Positions 10,984 to 23,873 of a stretch of DNA of 64,000 nucleotides are shown one piece after another (position 1 is the first letter of the stretch; every line of letters starts with the position of its first letter). Source of the stretch: Lichtheimia corymbifera B2541 (taxonomy: Eukaryota; Mucoromycota; Mucoromycetes; Mucorales; Lichtheimiaceae); contig JNEU01001062.1 in the NCBI GenBank assembly GCA_000697475.1, forward strand, positions 1-64,000, in the 5' to 3' direction. The notes under the pieces are model-generated. The model was given only the letters and a program-made list of their open reading frames with translations. It was not told the DNA's origin and searched no databases. The position numbers and the translations under genes are program-made.

Positions 10984-12132
10984 TCACCATTTAGAAGCGC
11001 ACCATGAGGCTCCTCCATCCACTGCAATAACTGCCCCATTTGTGTGGTGGCCTGCTCGAGATGATAGGTAGATGCAAGTGCCTGCAATGTCTTCAGCACT
11101 ACCAATGCGGCCCATAGGATTTGCAGCCTTAATCTTGTCACCATGCTTTTGGAGTGTCTCTGCCATAATCTTGGATTGGAATGCGCCAGGTGCAACCACG
11201 TTAAAGGTGACCTATTACTGTTTGTGTCAGCATCCATGCATCATGTACATAAAACATCGATCTCTATTATTACGCACGTACCCCTCTATGCCCAAGTTTT
11301 GCAGCCATGTGTCGTGTCATATGGTGCAAACCAGCTTTAGCCGCTGTATATGAATACGTTTCAGTGCTCACTGCACCAAAGCCGTTGACCGATCCAATGT
11401 TAATTACGCTGCTGGGATTGGAAGTGGATACCTTTGCTGTCAATAATGGGAAACATCTGTTGTATGTATGTATAAGTACAATGTGGATCAAACACGGCAA
11501 CCTCTTCTTGTGACCTACAACTGAGTCAATTGGAACACGCGCCGTAAATTCAGGTTGATGACCTTTTCAAACGCCTCATCAGGAAAAGTGTCGAATGGTT
11601 CATTCCACACTGCGCCAGCACAATTTACAAGGACATCAAGGTCTGCATAAAATTTGTGTTAACGACTCGTATGAAATAATCTCTTGATTCCAAACCTACG
11701 ATCTTCACGTTGGGAGATATCAGCAACAAGACGTTTGAGATGGTCAGGCTTTTGAAGGTCTGCAGGGATAGCAAAACATTGACCAGGGCCTCGCATGTTT
11801 AATTTGGATGCAACCTTGTATCATATGTCAATCTTGGTTCCTTTGAAAAACACAACCTATTATACCGTTTCATACCTCTTCGCACACGTTTGCCTTTCTA
11901 CTTGTGATATAAACCTTTGATCCAGCTTCCACGTAACCCTATGGATGCAATTATAATATCAGCACTGGGATGATTGCTTCAACAAAGCTAGATACGCACC
12001 GTAGCGATCATCTCTCCAATTCCGCTAGATCCACCGGTCACCAAGACAACCTTTGCGTATCGCAGTCAATATACAGTGCGTTGATATGCGATACACTCAT
12101 ACCTTGTTTTCCACGTTGAATAAGTCTTTCAT
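10984..12132 (-). CDS. Short-chain dehydrogenase/reductase, RhlG-like (copy A)
   Basis: NAD(P)-dependent reductase of the classical SDR family, closest by eye to RhlG-type 3-oxoacyl reductases. Seven exons: 12103-12132, 12000-12050, 11876-11938, 11700-11814, 11519-11642, 11282-11456, 10984-11211; 261 residues. Cofactor motif VTGGSSGIGE near residue 15; catalytic Ser in VINIGSVNG; Tyr-Lys pair in YSYTAAKAG; C-terminal VDGG. The usual NNAG motif reads NCAG here (VLVNCAGAVW), a conservative but uncommon change. Substrate unknown; a ketoacyl or ketone group is likely from the family. It sits 286 bp downstream of the start-to-stop gap from copy B in the same orientation and is clearly its paralogue. 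Confidence 0.9.
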
Positions 12133-12418
12133 GATGTAACCTGTTTTGATGATGTTCAAGCACCAGCATACCCTCAAGTTTAAATACGCTGTGCGATGCA
12201 TAAAGCTGCCTGAGAAAAACAGCCGTCATCCCTTTCATCCATGAGAAAATTGGGGTAACAAGGGCCAACTTATGCTGTACTACCTCGCCCAGTTGTACAT
12301 GAACCCGAATTTGAACCGACATGATAAAACAATCCAATCCACTTATAATATAGAATAGCAGTAATGTCCTTGTTATTGAGCGTTTATATTATATGACTTG
12401 CACCAAACACTAGCGTTA

Positions 12419-13575
12419 CTACATCTTTGCAAAACAAAGAGCACCGCCATCCACGGCAATGGTTGCACCATTTGTGTAATGACCAGCACGCGAAGCGAGG
12501 TAAATGCAGGTACCAGCAATGTCCTCTGGAGATCCAATACGGCCCACAGGTGTCTTAGCACGGATCGAGTCGCCATATTTCTCAAGCGTCTCACGCATCA
12601 TTTTGGATTGGAAAGCACCTGGTGCAATGGTATTGAAGACACATCCACGATGACCAAGTTTTCCGGCCATATGCCGTGTGAGATGATGAAGTCCTGCTTT
12701 CGCGGATGTGTAAGCAAAGGTTTCTTGAGGAGCAGACTAGTCGAAATATCTCACGTCAGAGAGATGGGATCCTTCATCACGTACTTCATACATACCCGAA
12801 AACCATCCACAGATCCAATGTTGATGACAGATGAAGGGTTTTGCAAGCTTGATTTGGCTGTGAGCAAGGGGAAACAACTGCAAAAGGACAAACGTCGTTA
12901 AAAAGTGACATTGCAAAACCATACGAAAGGGCACGCTTACGCTTGTGTGAGGCTAAAAACACGCTTCAAGTTGAGAGTGATGACTTTATCAAATGCATGA
13001 TCAGGATACGTGTCGAAGGATTCGGCCCAATTGGCACCAGCATTATTCACAAGCACATCAAGATCTATATGGAGGATGAGCATGATGAGATATCACATTC
13101 GACATCACCCATCCATTGGTTACATAAAACTTACGATCCTCTCTTTTGCTCAACTCTTCTACAAGGCGTTTGACTTCATCCAATTTTTGCAGGTTGGCAG
13201 GAATAGCAATACATTGGCCAGGTCCTTTCTCAGAGAGCGTCTTGGCAACCTGTAACATGACAAGGTTAGGAATGTTGAAAAGAGAGAGAGGATGGCTGTC
13301 GACATACCTTGTCGCATGCATCTGCCGAGCGGCTTGTGATGTATACCTTGGCACCTGCTGATACAAAGCCCTACATATAAATGGCCAAAGATCAATCAAT
13401 GTACATTACGATGGATGATAACAAACCTTACCGTAGCAATCATTTCTCCTATGCCTCGGCTGCCGCCAGTGACAAGCACCACTAATAACCCATCGACATG
13501 AGCCATATTGCAACATGATAATAGACGTCGGTTTGTACCTTTATCTTTGACGTTGAAGAGATTTTTAATGTCCAT
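12419..13575 (-). CDS. Short-chain dehydrogenase/reductase, RhlG-like (copy B)
   Basis: Paralogue of the downstream copy A. Seven exons: 13539-13575, 13432-13481, 13308-13370, 13135-13249, 12941-13064, 12796-12877, 12419-12736; 262 residues. Cofactor motif VTGGSRGIGE, intact NNAG (VLVNNAGANW), catalytic Ser in NIGSVDG and YTSAKAG. Exon lengths 63, 115 and 124 match copy A exactly. Differences: copy B has an intron after GFR (12737-12795 region) that copy A lacks, copy A has one after LGHRG that copy B lacks, and the first intron is shifted by 1 nt in phase. The gene pair therefore arose by tandem duplication with later intron loss or gain. Substrate not known. Confidence 0.9.
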
Positions 13576-13743
13576 GATGGTAAATGTCGGTATGTATTAG
13601 TCTCCTGCTATGTGGAAAGAAAGCGAAAAATGCTGGCTGATACAGATGCGTGTGTGGTGAGAATATATAAAAGCATGGCAGTGGTGTGGTGTGTGCGTGT
13701 GTGAAGGAGACATTACTAATAGTAAATGGACTTGTGTAACATG

Positions 13744-15431
13744 CTAGACTTGAAGTATCCTTTCATAGAATGCAATCAGCTACAAAAGCGGAGCAAAAAA
13801 TGACAAGGTGTCAAAAAAAAAAATCCGATGGTTTATGCATGTTTTCCCCTACCCAAATCCTTACCTTCATATGGCATCGTCGTTGGATAAGCTGAGTTGG
13901 ATACATTGCCAGTGCGTTGTCCTTCCATCGCACAATCGCATAAAGTGAAGTTCCATTCCTTATGACTGTCTCCACGCACTGGATTTCGCTTTCCCAGTCG
14001 TACGATAATTCACTCCTGAAATCGAGGTCAAAGATAACTTCTTGTCCCTTGAATAAATCCGACTGTGTTGTTCGGTCTGCAAGCTGCTGTATTGACTGAT
14101 TGAGTGAGGCTGCTGGTGCGTGATGATGGCTCGTATCATCCTCGGGTGGTGATATTGGTGCGGGGGTCATAAATTCCACGGTGCGCTTGACTCGTGGTAC
14201 CAATGCTTCTGGTTCAGGGGTAAGACTTGAGGATGATGATCGTGCCGGATCTTGTATAGGTTCTGAGAAGGATACGGATGGTACTTGCTGAGGTTGTGTG
14301 GAGGACGATGATGGTGATGATGGTTGCTGCTGTCGTCGGGAGGTTGATGATGGCGGTGTCGGTGAAAGCGTCAAGGCGTCAAAATTAAATGTTGACAAGT
14401 CGCTTGTGATTGATGACAAGTCCTTTCTGGTCAGGCGTTTGCGTTTCTTCAATATGGATTTCAATTGCAGTGGTTGTTTAGAAGCAGCTGGTGATGATGA
14501 CGATGGAGGAGTCGATTCGGAATTGCTCGTTGCAGTTGGCTGTTGCATAATCGGCGGTGATTCAGTAGCAGCTGATGGTGATGGTGGTGGTGACGATGAT
14601 GATGATGGAGGAGTCGATATCGGTTTGCTTGTTGAAGGTTGTTGTTTTACTGTATGGCGATGTTTGTGCTTACGGATATTGTGCGTTACATCCAACATCA
14701 GCAATGGCTCATCAGAGTTGCCTTTCCGCCTAGACATTTTGTGATTGGGTGCTTCCTTGATATCCATTTTCCTCTTTCCAGCATGTGAACCAGACTTTGA
14801 ATTGCCCTGTTGCTTTCCACGCTTCTTCCAATAACTGTCAATGTATCTGGAATCGAGTCTATTTAATGGTACGTTAGTAATACTTGTTTCCCACCCATCA
14901 TGTATACTCACAGCTTTTCATCAATCCAACTATCCGTCCTGGTTGGATGTCCCTTCCATCGCATAAAGTATCTGAATCCCTACATAGACCATGAGTAATC
15001 GTTATCCATCGCCTGATAGAATATCACTTACAGCTTCGCCTTGTTTCTTTTCGTGGTCGAGAATCATATGAGGTTGTTTTGCTCCAATAGCAGACTGTAA
15101 AAGGCGTTCTTCCTCTCCACCACGCGTCTTCCAATAATTGTCTGTGATCTCAGGATCCAAGCTATTCAACACAAACATTAGCAATGCTCCCTTATCAATC
15201 CATAATGTATATTTACATGTTCTCTTCATCTTCCCATGTGTCGTTATCGGACGAGTAGCCTTTCCATCGAATAAGATATTTCAACCCCTACACGTGGTGG
15301 TACGCGGTCATTGTAAGCAAGCTGCCTATTGATCGCATTGTATATAACCTTACAGGTTGATTACGCTTCTTGTGATGTTTGAGAATCCGATCCACGACAT
15401 AGATTCCATCGTCAGCTTCTGCGTCAGTCAT
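13744..15431 (-). CDS. HP1-like protein with two chromodomains and a chromoshadow domain
   Basis: Predicted heterochromatin reader. Six exons (15354-15431, 15217-15287, 15032-15161, 14912-14979, 13865-14858, 13744-13779) give 458 residues. Chromodomain 1 (about 8-60): YVVDRILKHHKK, YLIRWKGYSSDNDTWEDEEN, ITDNYW. A second, divergent chromodomain-like repeat follows (about 75-135): PHMILDHEKK, YFMRWKGHPTRTDSW, YIDSYWKKRG. A long Ser/Pro-rich linker (about 150-375) separates this from a C-terminal chromoshadow-like domain (WESEIQCVETVIRN, LYAIVRWKDN, then LIAFYERILQV), close in layout to the chromoshadow end of the HP1 gene at 21.5 kb. Chromodomains bind methylated histone H3 tails and chromoshadow domains dimerise and recruit partners. 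The second chromodomain lacks clear aromatic-cage conservation, so methyl-lysine binding by it is uncertain. Confidence 0.85.
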
Positions 15432-15987
15432 TGGCGGTTGTCGTACGCAGGGCTATTGCAGAGAGAGAGGTGTTTGAGTGCGGGGTGGTTTGGGGGAGAG
15501 AGGAACGAAGGGACTTTTGGAGGAGTGTTTCCAGCGGATTCCCTTTTAACTCAGCTCAGCTACCCTCTCCAATATTTATAGAGGCGCATCTCGAGACACA
15601 ACACTCTTTGTTTCTTTTTCCCATTCCTTTCACTTTTTCTTCTAAACAGGCAAGTGTCAACAACATGGTCGTTTATTGCACGTGATGAGAGTTCTGCGCA
15701 CGTCTTATTCGGGGGCAACATATGGAGAACCCATTTCTTGATGCCTTCGGGTGTCTTGGATGGCGAACCCTCTCCATCCCCGAGCATGTGGATATTTGCG
15801 TGGGTTGTCTGATGCTACTATGACATAAACGACATGATGAAAAAATTTTCTCTATCGATCTGCAAGTGCTAACATGATTATCTTACTATACAGATTATCT
15901 TCATCCATGGTTGGGATCGTTGTTTTAGCTAGGATTATAACATGATGGGGAATAAAAATTTTCGTTTATTGGTATACATATTATTGT
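15432..15987. other. Intergenic between chromodomain and proton-channel genes
   Basis: Contains a polypyrimidine stretch (about 15605-15650) and AGAG repeats. It serves as promoter and leader of the chromodomain gene (which reads leftward) and as the 3' region of the proton-channel gene. I see no additional gene. Confidence 0.5.
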
Positions 15988-16726
15988 TTAATCTGCTTTG
16001 AGTCTTTCCACCTCTCTTTCCAATTCTATTCTACGTTGTGTCTCTTGTTCGAGCTTGGATGCAAGCTGGTTGTAGGCTAATCTTGCTTCTTCCAATTCCT
16101 TGTTCACATCCTGCTCCTCTTCATCTTTGGCAAATGATACGCTCATCACCGTTGCTTCCACAATACGCACCACGCGCCACAAACGGAAGATGATAAGCAG
16201 CTCGGCCACTTCTCGTTCCTTGCCATGGAGCACAATATCAAAGACAAACGTTGCAACGACCACTGCAGATGAATGTGACATGATGTTAGTCTTATCATCA
16301 CTCTCTCTTTCCATGTCACTTACCAACAACGTCAAGGATATGCAACTTCCAATGAGGCCATCCCGGTAGATAGTAACGAGGACCAAAGGCAATAAATGCC
16401 AGCACGAGTTCAAGCAAAAAGATACAAGTGACACCCTGACTTATCACATCTGCCGCTTCCACAAAGAACTTGATACGCTGGCTTGGCTCGCTATTCGCCT
16501 GACATTCGTGCAAGAACGTGTATATGATTTGAAACAGGACACATACTGCGTCCAGGATGACCAAACCAATGACACCAAGATGCACTTTTTCATTCTCGAG
16601 AACCTCGCCTAGTTGGTGACGCCATTCAGCACGTTCTTCTTGTTGGCTTGGACCACGTGCTGCTGCTGCCGCTGTTGTTTCGGCAAGCTCTGGGTCGCGT
16701 GTAGGCAACGCACCGTATGTTGTCAT
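15988..16726 (-). CDS. Voltage-gated proton channel (Hv1 type)
   Basis: Single voltage-sensor-domain protein predicted to pass protons out of the cell in response to depolarisation and pH gradient. Two exons (16324-16726, 15988-16262) encode 225 residues, a normal Hv1 length. S1 holds the selectivity aspartate (D59 in GLVILDAVCV). S2 and S3 follow, with Asp in LHILDVV. S4 carries three arginines spaced by three (FRLWRVVRIVEA; R161, R164, R167), the Hv1 R-x-W-R-x-x-R pattern. Residues from about 185 to the C-terminus form a charged coiled coil that in Hv1 proteins mediates dimerisation. No pore domain follows, which separates it from K+, Na+ or Ca2+ channels. The start at 16726 is only 120 bp from the PRMT3 stop on the same strand. 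Confidence 0.93.
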
Positions 16727-16845
16727 GGAGACCGAAGAAAATTATTCTAGAGAAAGAGAGAGAGAAAGGAATAGAGAGAGTTACACTGCATCATTAGCCA
16801 AAAAAAGATCAATACAGCCAACCTTATTCTTTTTTATTATTCCCT

Positions 16846-19231
<2,386 letters not shown>

Positions 19232-20056
19232 AAGGGATAGAGAAGGTTTTTTTTTCGGGTTGACAATAAAAAGGATGCACCTGACCACAACGAGTTCCAC
19301 ACTCTCCCTCCACCTCCGACTTGAAAGCAGCATAAGCGTGACTTGGAAGCATATCATACATTCTTGTAAACTATCATTTGGAATAGGCTTGTAGACAGAT
19401 CTCAAATAAAGATTGAGTTGGATGCCGTTATAGCTCATGGCATATCAACAAGAAGCATATAAAGAAGCAGTGCATAATGCAAACGAAATGACCAAATCCG
19501 GATTTCTATATATCAATGATTCGCAGATAGAGAGTTATTGATGGGATTGTGTGTTATCAAGAGACATTGAAAGTCAATGAGTGTGTGCAGTACTACCACA
19601 TGAGGTCATGGTGGATCAGATAATATCCCGCGTTCCGCTAACATAGCTTTAAAACATGATTGTCTCATTTATTGGGCTGGGATCCAAAAAGAACTTTTTG
19701 TGTGGATACTATATACAAGAAGATCCGATTGTAGCAGAGATATGATTTATACATAGTGGAGGGAGGTCATTGTGATAATATATGCAAGATCGAGTCTGAT
19801 CCAGGAACGACAAAAAGTCAAAAAGATTTTAGTTCGCTTGCGTCATTGGCTAGGAAACTGCTCTCTATGGTAACCAAGCAAAAGCCGCCAGTCACTAGGC
19901 TGAACGGTTGTGTTTTTTCCAAAAGATCAGGACCGAAGCTTCCGTGTCTTTCTTTTACTTGTTCGACCTAACAACCACGTCCTTTTTCTCTTTGACAACA
20001 CGACGCTATATTTCTGTTTCGACCTTATTTAATTCACAACCCGATTCCACGACAAC
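19232..20056. promoter_or_regulatory. Divergent promoter region of PRMT3 and ZC3H15 genes
   Basis: 825 bp between two genes read in opposite directions, both acting on the translation machinery. No gene is visible. A short pyrimidine-rich stretch (about 19975-20045) precedes the rightward start. Specific transcription-factor sites cannot be assigned from one sequence. Confidence 0.5.
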
Positions 20057-21270
20057 ATGCCTCCAAAGAAACAGACAAAGAATGAAAAAAAGAAGGCCCA
20101 AAAGGTCGTCGAAGACAAAACCTTTGGCATGAAGAACAAGAACAAATCGGCAAAGGCTCAGCGTTATATTCAACAACTACAGAGTCAGGCTAAGCACAAT
20201 GCTCAACAAAACGTAAATCGTCTCCCTTGGCAACCGCTGATTGGCAACGGCTTTCTCACTCATCTACTCTTTCATTCTATAGCAAGACAAGAGCAAGGCA
20301 AAGAGTGTGGATAAGAAGGAGGAGGATCGAAAGCGACGAGAGGAACTTGCCGAGCTCTTTAAGCCTGTGCAGACACCACAAAAGGTACCATTTGGCACTG
20401 ATCCCAAAACGGTGCTTTGTATGTACTTCAAGCAAGGCCATTGTGAGCGAGGAGCCAAGTGCAAGTTTTCACACGACCTTAACGTGGATCGTAAGCAACA
20501 AAAGAAAGATCTTTATACCGATTCTCGAGCAAACGGTAAGTTGGATGTTGCGCTCCTTTGATGATGATGATGAATGTGGCTAAAAGGGACATTTATATCA
20601 GACACAATGGAGAATTGGGATCAAAAGAAGCTCGAGGAAGTCATCAATAAGAAGAGCAGCAAGCAACCTCCTACCGACATTGTGTGCAAGTTCTTTTTGG
20701 AAGCCATTGAAAGCAGCAAATATGGATGGTTCTGGGAATGTCCAAATGGCGGTGATAATTGTAAATACCGTCATGCATTGCCACCTGGTTTTGTGCTGAA
20801 ATCCCAACAGGCAAAGAAGGCCGAAAACAAAAAAGAGATTTCTTTGGAAGAATTCTTGGAGAGCGAGGTAAAAAAGAAGAGGATGTCATGATATGTGTCG
20901 ACCACTTTATTGATGATGATGAATGTCACTTTAGCGTCACAAACTTGGTTCTAATCTGACACCAATGACCCTTGAGACTTTCCAGGAGTGGAAGAAGAAC
21001 CGTATTGCCAAGAAGGATGCAAAGGAACAAGCTGAGCGTAAGGCTAAGGAAACTCGTCTGAAAGCTGGCCGATCACAAGGCATGTCCGGTAGAGATCTGT
21101 TCGAATTCAACCCATCACTGGCTATGGAGGAGGATTATGATGATGAAGCTATGGATCTTTCCATGTATGAACGGCGCGATGATGATGAGGATGAGGAGGA
21201 GAACCAGGTTAGCCAAGGTGTACAAAACATGTCTGTGCAGGATGCCGCTCAAAGCGGCAGCTCTGCCTAA
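20057..21270 (+). CDS. CCCH zinc-finger protein, ZC3H15/DFRP1/Tma46 family
   Basis: Predicted DRG-family regulatory protein: in other eukaryotes it binds and stabilises the GTPase DRG1 (Rbg1 in yeast) and associates with ribosomes. Four exons (20057-20212, 20283-20535, 20602-20867, 20935-21270) give 336 residues. The N-terminus is very basic ([16 protein letters not shown]). Two CCCH fingers are seen: [19 protein letters not shown] near residue 105, and a longer C-x-n-C-x5-C-x3-H finger ([14 protein letters not shown]) near 180. A DFRP-type segment follows, with [14 protein letters not shown], then an acidic C-terminus. The partner DRG1 gene is not in this window. Confidence 0.93.
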
Positions 21271-21451
21271 TAAACTTGATTTCTGATACACACAATGGTC
21301 TATATATATATATATATGGAGGTGTCCAATGGGTTATATAAAAGTGTTGGTTTGGAGGTGTGGTGAGGGAGAGTGAGAGGGGAATGATAAAAAATTACCG
21401 CTGTTGGGAAGCAGTGTGCTTCTCACTCCTTTTTTGCTCTCTTTTTTTTCA

Positions 21452-22329
21452 ATGGCAGACAGCCCAACGATACACGAGATATGTTCCAGTGAAGAAGACG
21501 ACTACAACACATCGAGCAGTGGTGACGAGGAAGAATACGAAGTCGAACGCATTGTTGATCACAAACGATTGACTCGAGTAAGACTATACGCTTTGCCATT
21601 CGTTATCAACGCGTACTCATTTAGATCCCAACTCGTGCAGGGTAGATTCAAGTATCTGATCAAATGGAAGGGTTACAGCGATGAAGAGAATACTTGGGAG
21701 GCAGAGGACAATATGTAAGTATTGTATATATGCATTCAATGCTGTTCTTTTATTTATGATGCTATTGTGAATAGTGCTGCCCCAGAGCTATTGGAAGAGT
21801 ATTGGAGGAATCATGGCGACGATGCTGACACTGGACGCGAAAACAAACGGAAACGTGTGACAATTCCAGAAGATGAGGACGCACGTGCCATGCCACCACC
21901 ACCACCACGAACACCAAGACGTACTCGACAAGATAACAACCAACGACAAACGCTTGGACGACGCACAGTGAAATTCAATGGACATGATGTGATTGTGGAT
22001 GATGCTTATCCTAAGAATGCGGATAAGATCGACTGGGAAAAAGAAGTCAAGGCGGTCGAGCTTGTAGGACCTCAGGCAAATGGAGGACTTGAAGCTGTTA
22101 TCCAATGGTAAAACTTTGCTATTGATCAATCCATGCTGTCACGTTGTACTTATGCTCATTTCTCATAGGAATGATGGAAAGTACTCATTGCATCCTTGCT
22201 CCTTGCTTCACCGGAAATGTCCAATCAAGGTAAATCACTGACATGGATCTAGCCTTTTTACACAATGCTTATATTACATTGTAGTTACTCAAGTATTACG
22301 AGAACCTGCTAGAGTTCAATGTTCGTTAA
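21452..22329 (+). CDS. Heterochromatin protein 1 (chromodomain plus chromoshadow domain)
   Basis: Canonical HP1/Swi6-type protein that would bind H3K9-methylated nucleosomes and dimerise. Five exons (21452-21577, 21641-21714, 21775-22107, 22169-22229, 22285-22329) encode 212 residues. Acidic N-terminus, then chromodomain (about 28-80: EYEVERIVDHK, FKYLIKWKGYSDEENTWEAE, ELLEEYW). A linker with a proline run and the basic patch RRTVKF leads to the chromoshadow domain (about 145-212: DWEKEVKAVELVG, GLEAVIQWNDGKYSLHP, ending LLKYYENLLEFNVR). The third splice pair restores the N-I-A-A-P junction in the chromodomain. A second HP1-like gene with an extra chromodomain lies 6 kb away on the other strand. 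Both share intron positions at the W-E-D/A-E-x-N and x-K|L-I/L points, suggesting common ancestry. Confidence 0.95.
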
Positions 22330-22663
22330 GCGTATCCATGGCCCTGTATCATCCTATTACATTTTGCACCTATTCAATCAGTATTATATTCACATCAATC
22401 ACCTCATTATCATTGTCTCTCCTCGAGTACACCCTCTTTGCAACCAATACACGACATCCTTTATTCGACCATGTGTCTTTTGTCATTCCATCATGTGAAA
22501 TTATACGTTTTCGCGCTCATACAACTCCTCCATTTATCATACCCTGATTTGTATCTTGGATGTTTTCGTGTATTACAAAAGGATAAAGAATCGAACCACT
22601 GCTTTAATTACGGATATGGCTCATTTATTATGATAAAGAAATACATTTATTTGCAAAAGCACA
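22330..22663. other. Short intergenic region (convergent 3' ends)
   Basis: Between the stop of HP1 and the stop of the leftward CaaX-protein gene. Pyrimidine-rich; no gene seen. It should contain both polyadenylation regions. Confidence 0.5.
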
Positions 22664-23488
22664 CTACATAATCATACATCGATCACCAGGTTGTCCTTGC
22701 CTTGGATTATAGGAGGTTGCACTAATGCGATATTGCTTTTTGGCGGATGCTGGTTCTGTGCTTGTTCGATCAGGTTCGGGTGCAGGTGGAGCAGCGGGTG
22801 TTTGAGGTGGGGGACAATAATAAAGATAACCACCTGCTGGTAGTTGAGGCAAGCTAAAAGGAGGTGATGGCATTGGTGGAGGTGGAGGTGGTGATGCTGT
22901 TACTGCCGATGAATGTTGTTGTTGGTATGGAGGTGGTGGGGACGATGGGAATCCACCAGGCATGGAACTATCCATGGATTCCTTTTGGCTGTTGGCTGCT
23001 GCCATCTTTTTCATATGCTTGGCTTGTCGTGGACTCCAAAAGTTAGGATCACGTGGTTCTCGGTTGGACTTTTTTCTTGCAAGGAATGATTTTTTCTTTT
23101 TGAGCTTTTCAACTGGTGGTTGGGGTGGTGGTGATGATGGTAGTTCTTCTTGCTGATAATGAGTTGACATGTTATTCCCAACCATAGGTGAGGTCGGCGG
23201 TATCCCACCAGCTGGAAGTATGGCATTGGTTGGAGTAGGCGATGATAATTGTGCTTGCTGTAGCTGTTCCTGACGGTATTGCTGCTGCAACCCATTCAGC
23301 AATGCCATGGTAGAGGGGGATGATTCAGGTTGAACAGCCGTGCTACTTGGCATATTATAGTAATAATTGGCAGCATTGTTCTGCATTTGCATCTGCCGCT
23401 GCTGCTGCTGTTGTTGCTGTTGGTGCCGTTGTTGATAGTAGGATGTAAGCAATTGCAGTCTGTAGGCATCAATTTGTTGTTGATTCAT
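22664..23488 (-). CDS. Gln/Pro-rich protein with a C-terminal CaaX motif
   Basis: I do not recognise this 274-residue single-exon protein. The N-terminus is glutamine-rich (runs of Q at about 19-30) with several tyrosines, the middle carries a basic patch (KLKKKKSFLARKKSNREPRD near residue 130), and the C-terminal half is rich in proline. It ends G-D-R-C-M-I-M-stop, a CaaX box with Met last, which in other eukaryotes directs farnesylation. The basic patch plus CaaX suggest a peripheral membrane protein or adaptor. Low complexity makes homology hard to judge. It is divergent from the next gene (385 bp apart). Confidence 0.75.
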   Translation of the reverse strand: MNQQQIDAYRLQLLTSYYQQRHQQQQQQQQRQMQMQNNAANYYYNMPSSTAVQPESSPSTMALLNGLQQQYRQEQLQQAQLSSPTPTNAILPAGGIPPTSPMVGNNMSTHYQQEELPSSPPPQPPVEKLKKKKSFLARKKSNREPRDPNFWSPRQAKHMKKMAAANSQKESMDSSMPGGFPSSPPPPYQQQHSSAVTASPPPPPPMPSPPFSLPQLPAGGYLYYCPPPQTPAAPPAPEPDRTSTEPASAKKQYRISATSYNPRQGQPGDRCMIM

Positions 23489-23873
23489 GGTGAAAGGATA
23501 ACAATGAGAAAAGAATTAAGAATGAAGCAAAACAACGATGGATACGTTCTTGAATGATGATTGTCTACTGTTTCCATCACTGGCTGTAAACACATTGCCA
23601 AATTGGGTGATGATTAGCCTTACATGAGGAGATGGCCTGCGTATATGTCGCATATGATCATACCAAATAACCACCTACGTGCCAAGCAAGAGTTTATTGA
23701 TTTATGAAAAAAAAGACAATCCATTGTATACAAAAGGGATCTAATCCTGCAGTGTGTAGCGTGTGTGCATACGTGTTTCTGTTTATGATGGTACGTCATC
23801 TACGCCAACTTATGTACATTTTTGCATCAACCTGCTTCCTCCTCCTCTTCTTCCTTGCTCATCCTTCTAACAC
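23489..23873. promoter_or_regulatory. Divergent promoter region
   Basis: 385 bp between the leftward CaaX-protein gene and the rightward unknown gene. No gene or clear repeat is visible. Confidence 0.45.

Noticed and set aside
12038..12337. 99-residue minus-strand frame overlapping SDR copy A start
   Set aside because: Overlaps the well-supported first exons of the SDR gene in another frame and has no features.
22540..22660. tRNA-like B-box (TGGTTCGATTC) on the minus strand near 22590
   Set aside because: No A-box, no cloverleaf arms and no matching acceptor stem could be found around it.
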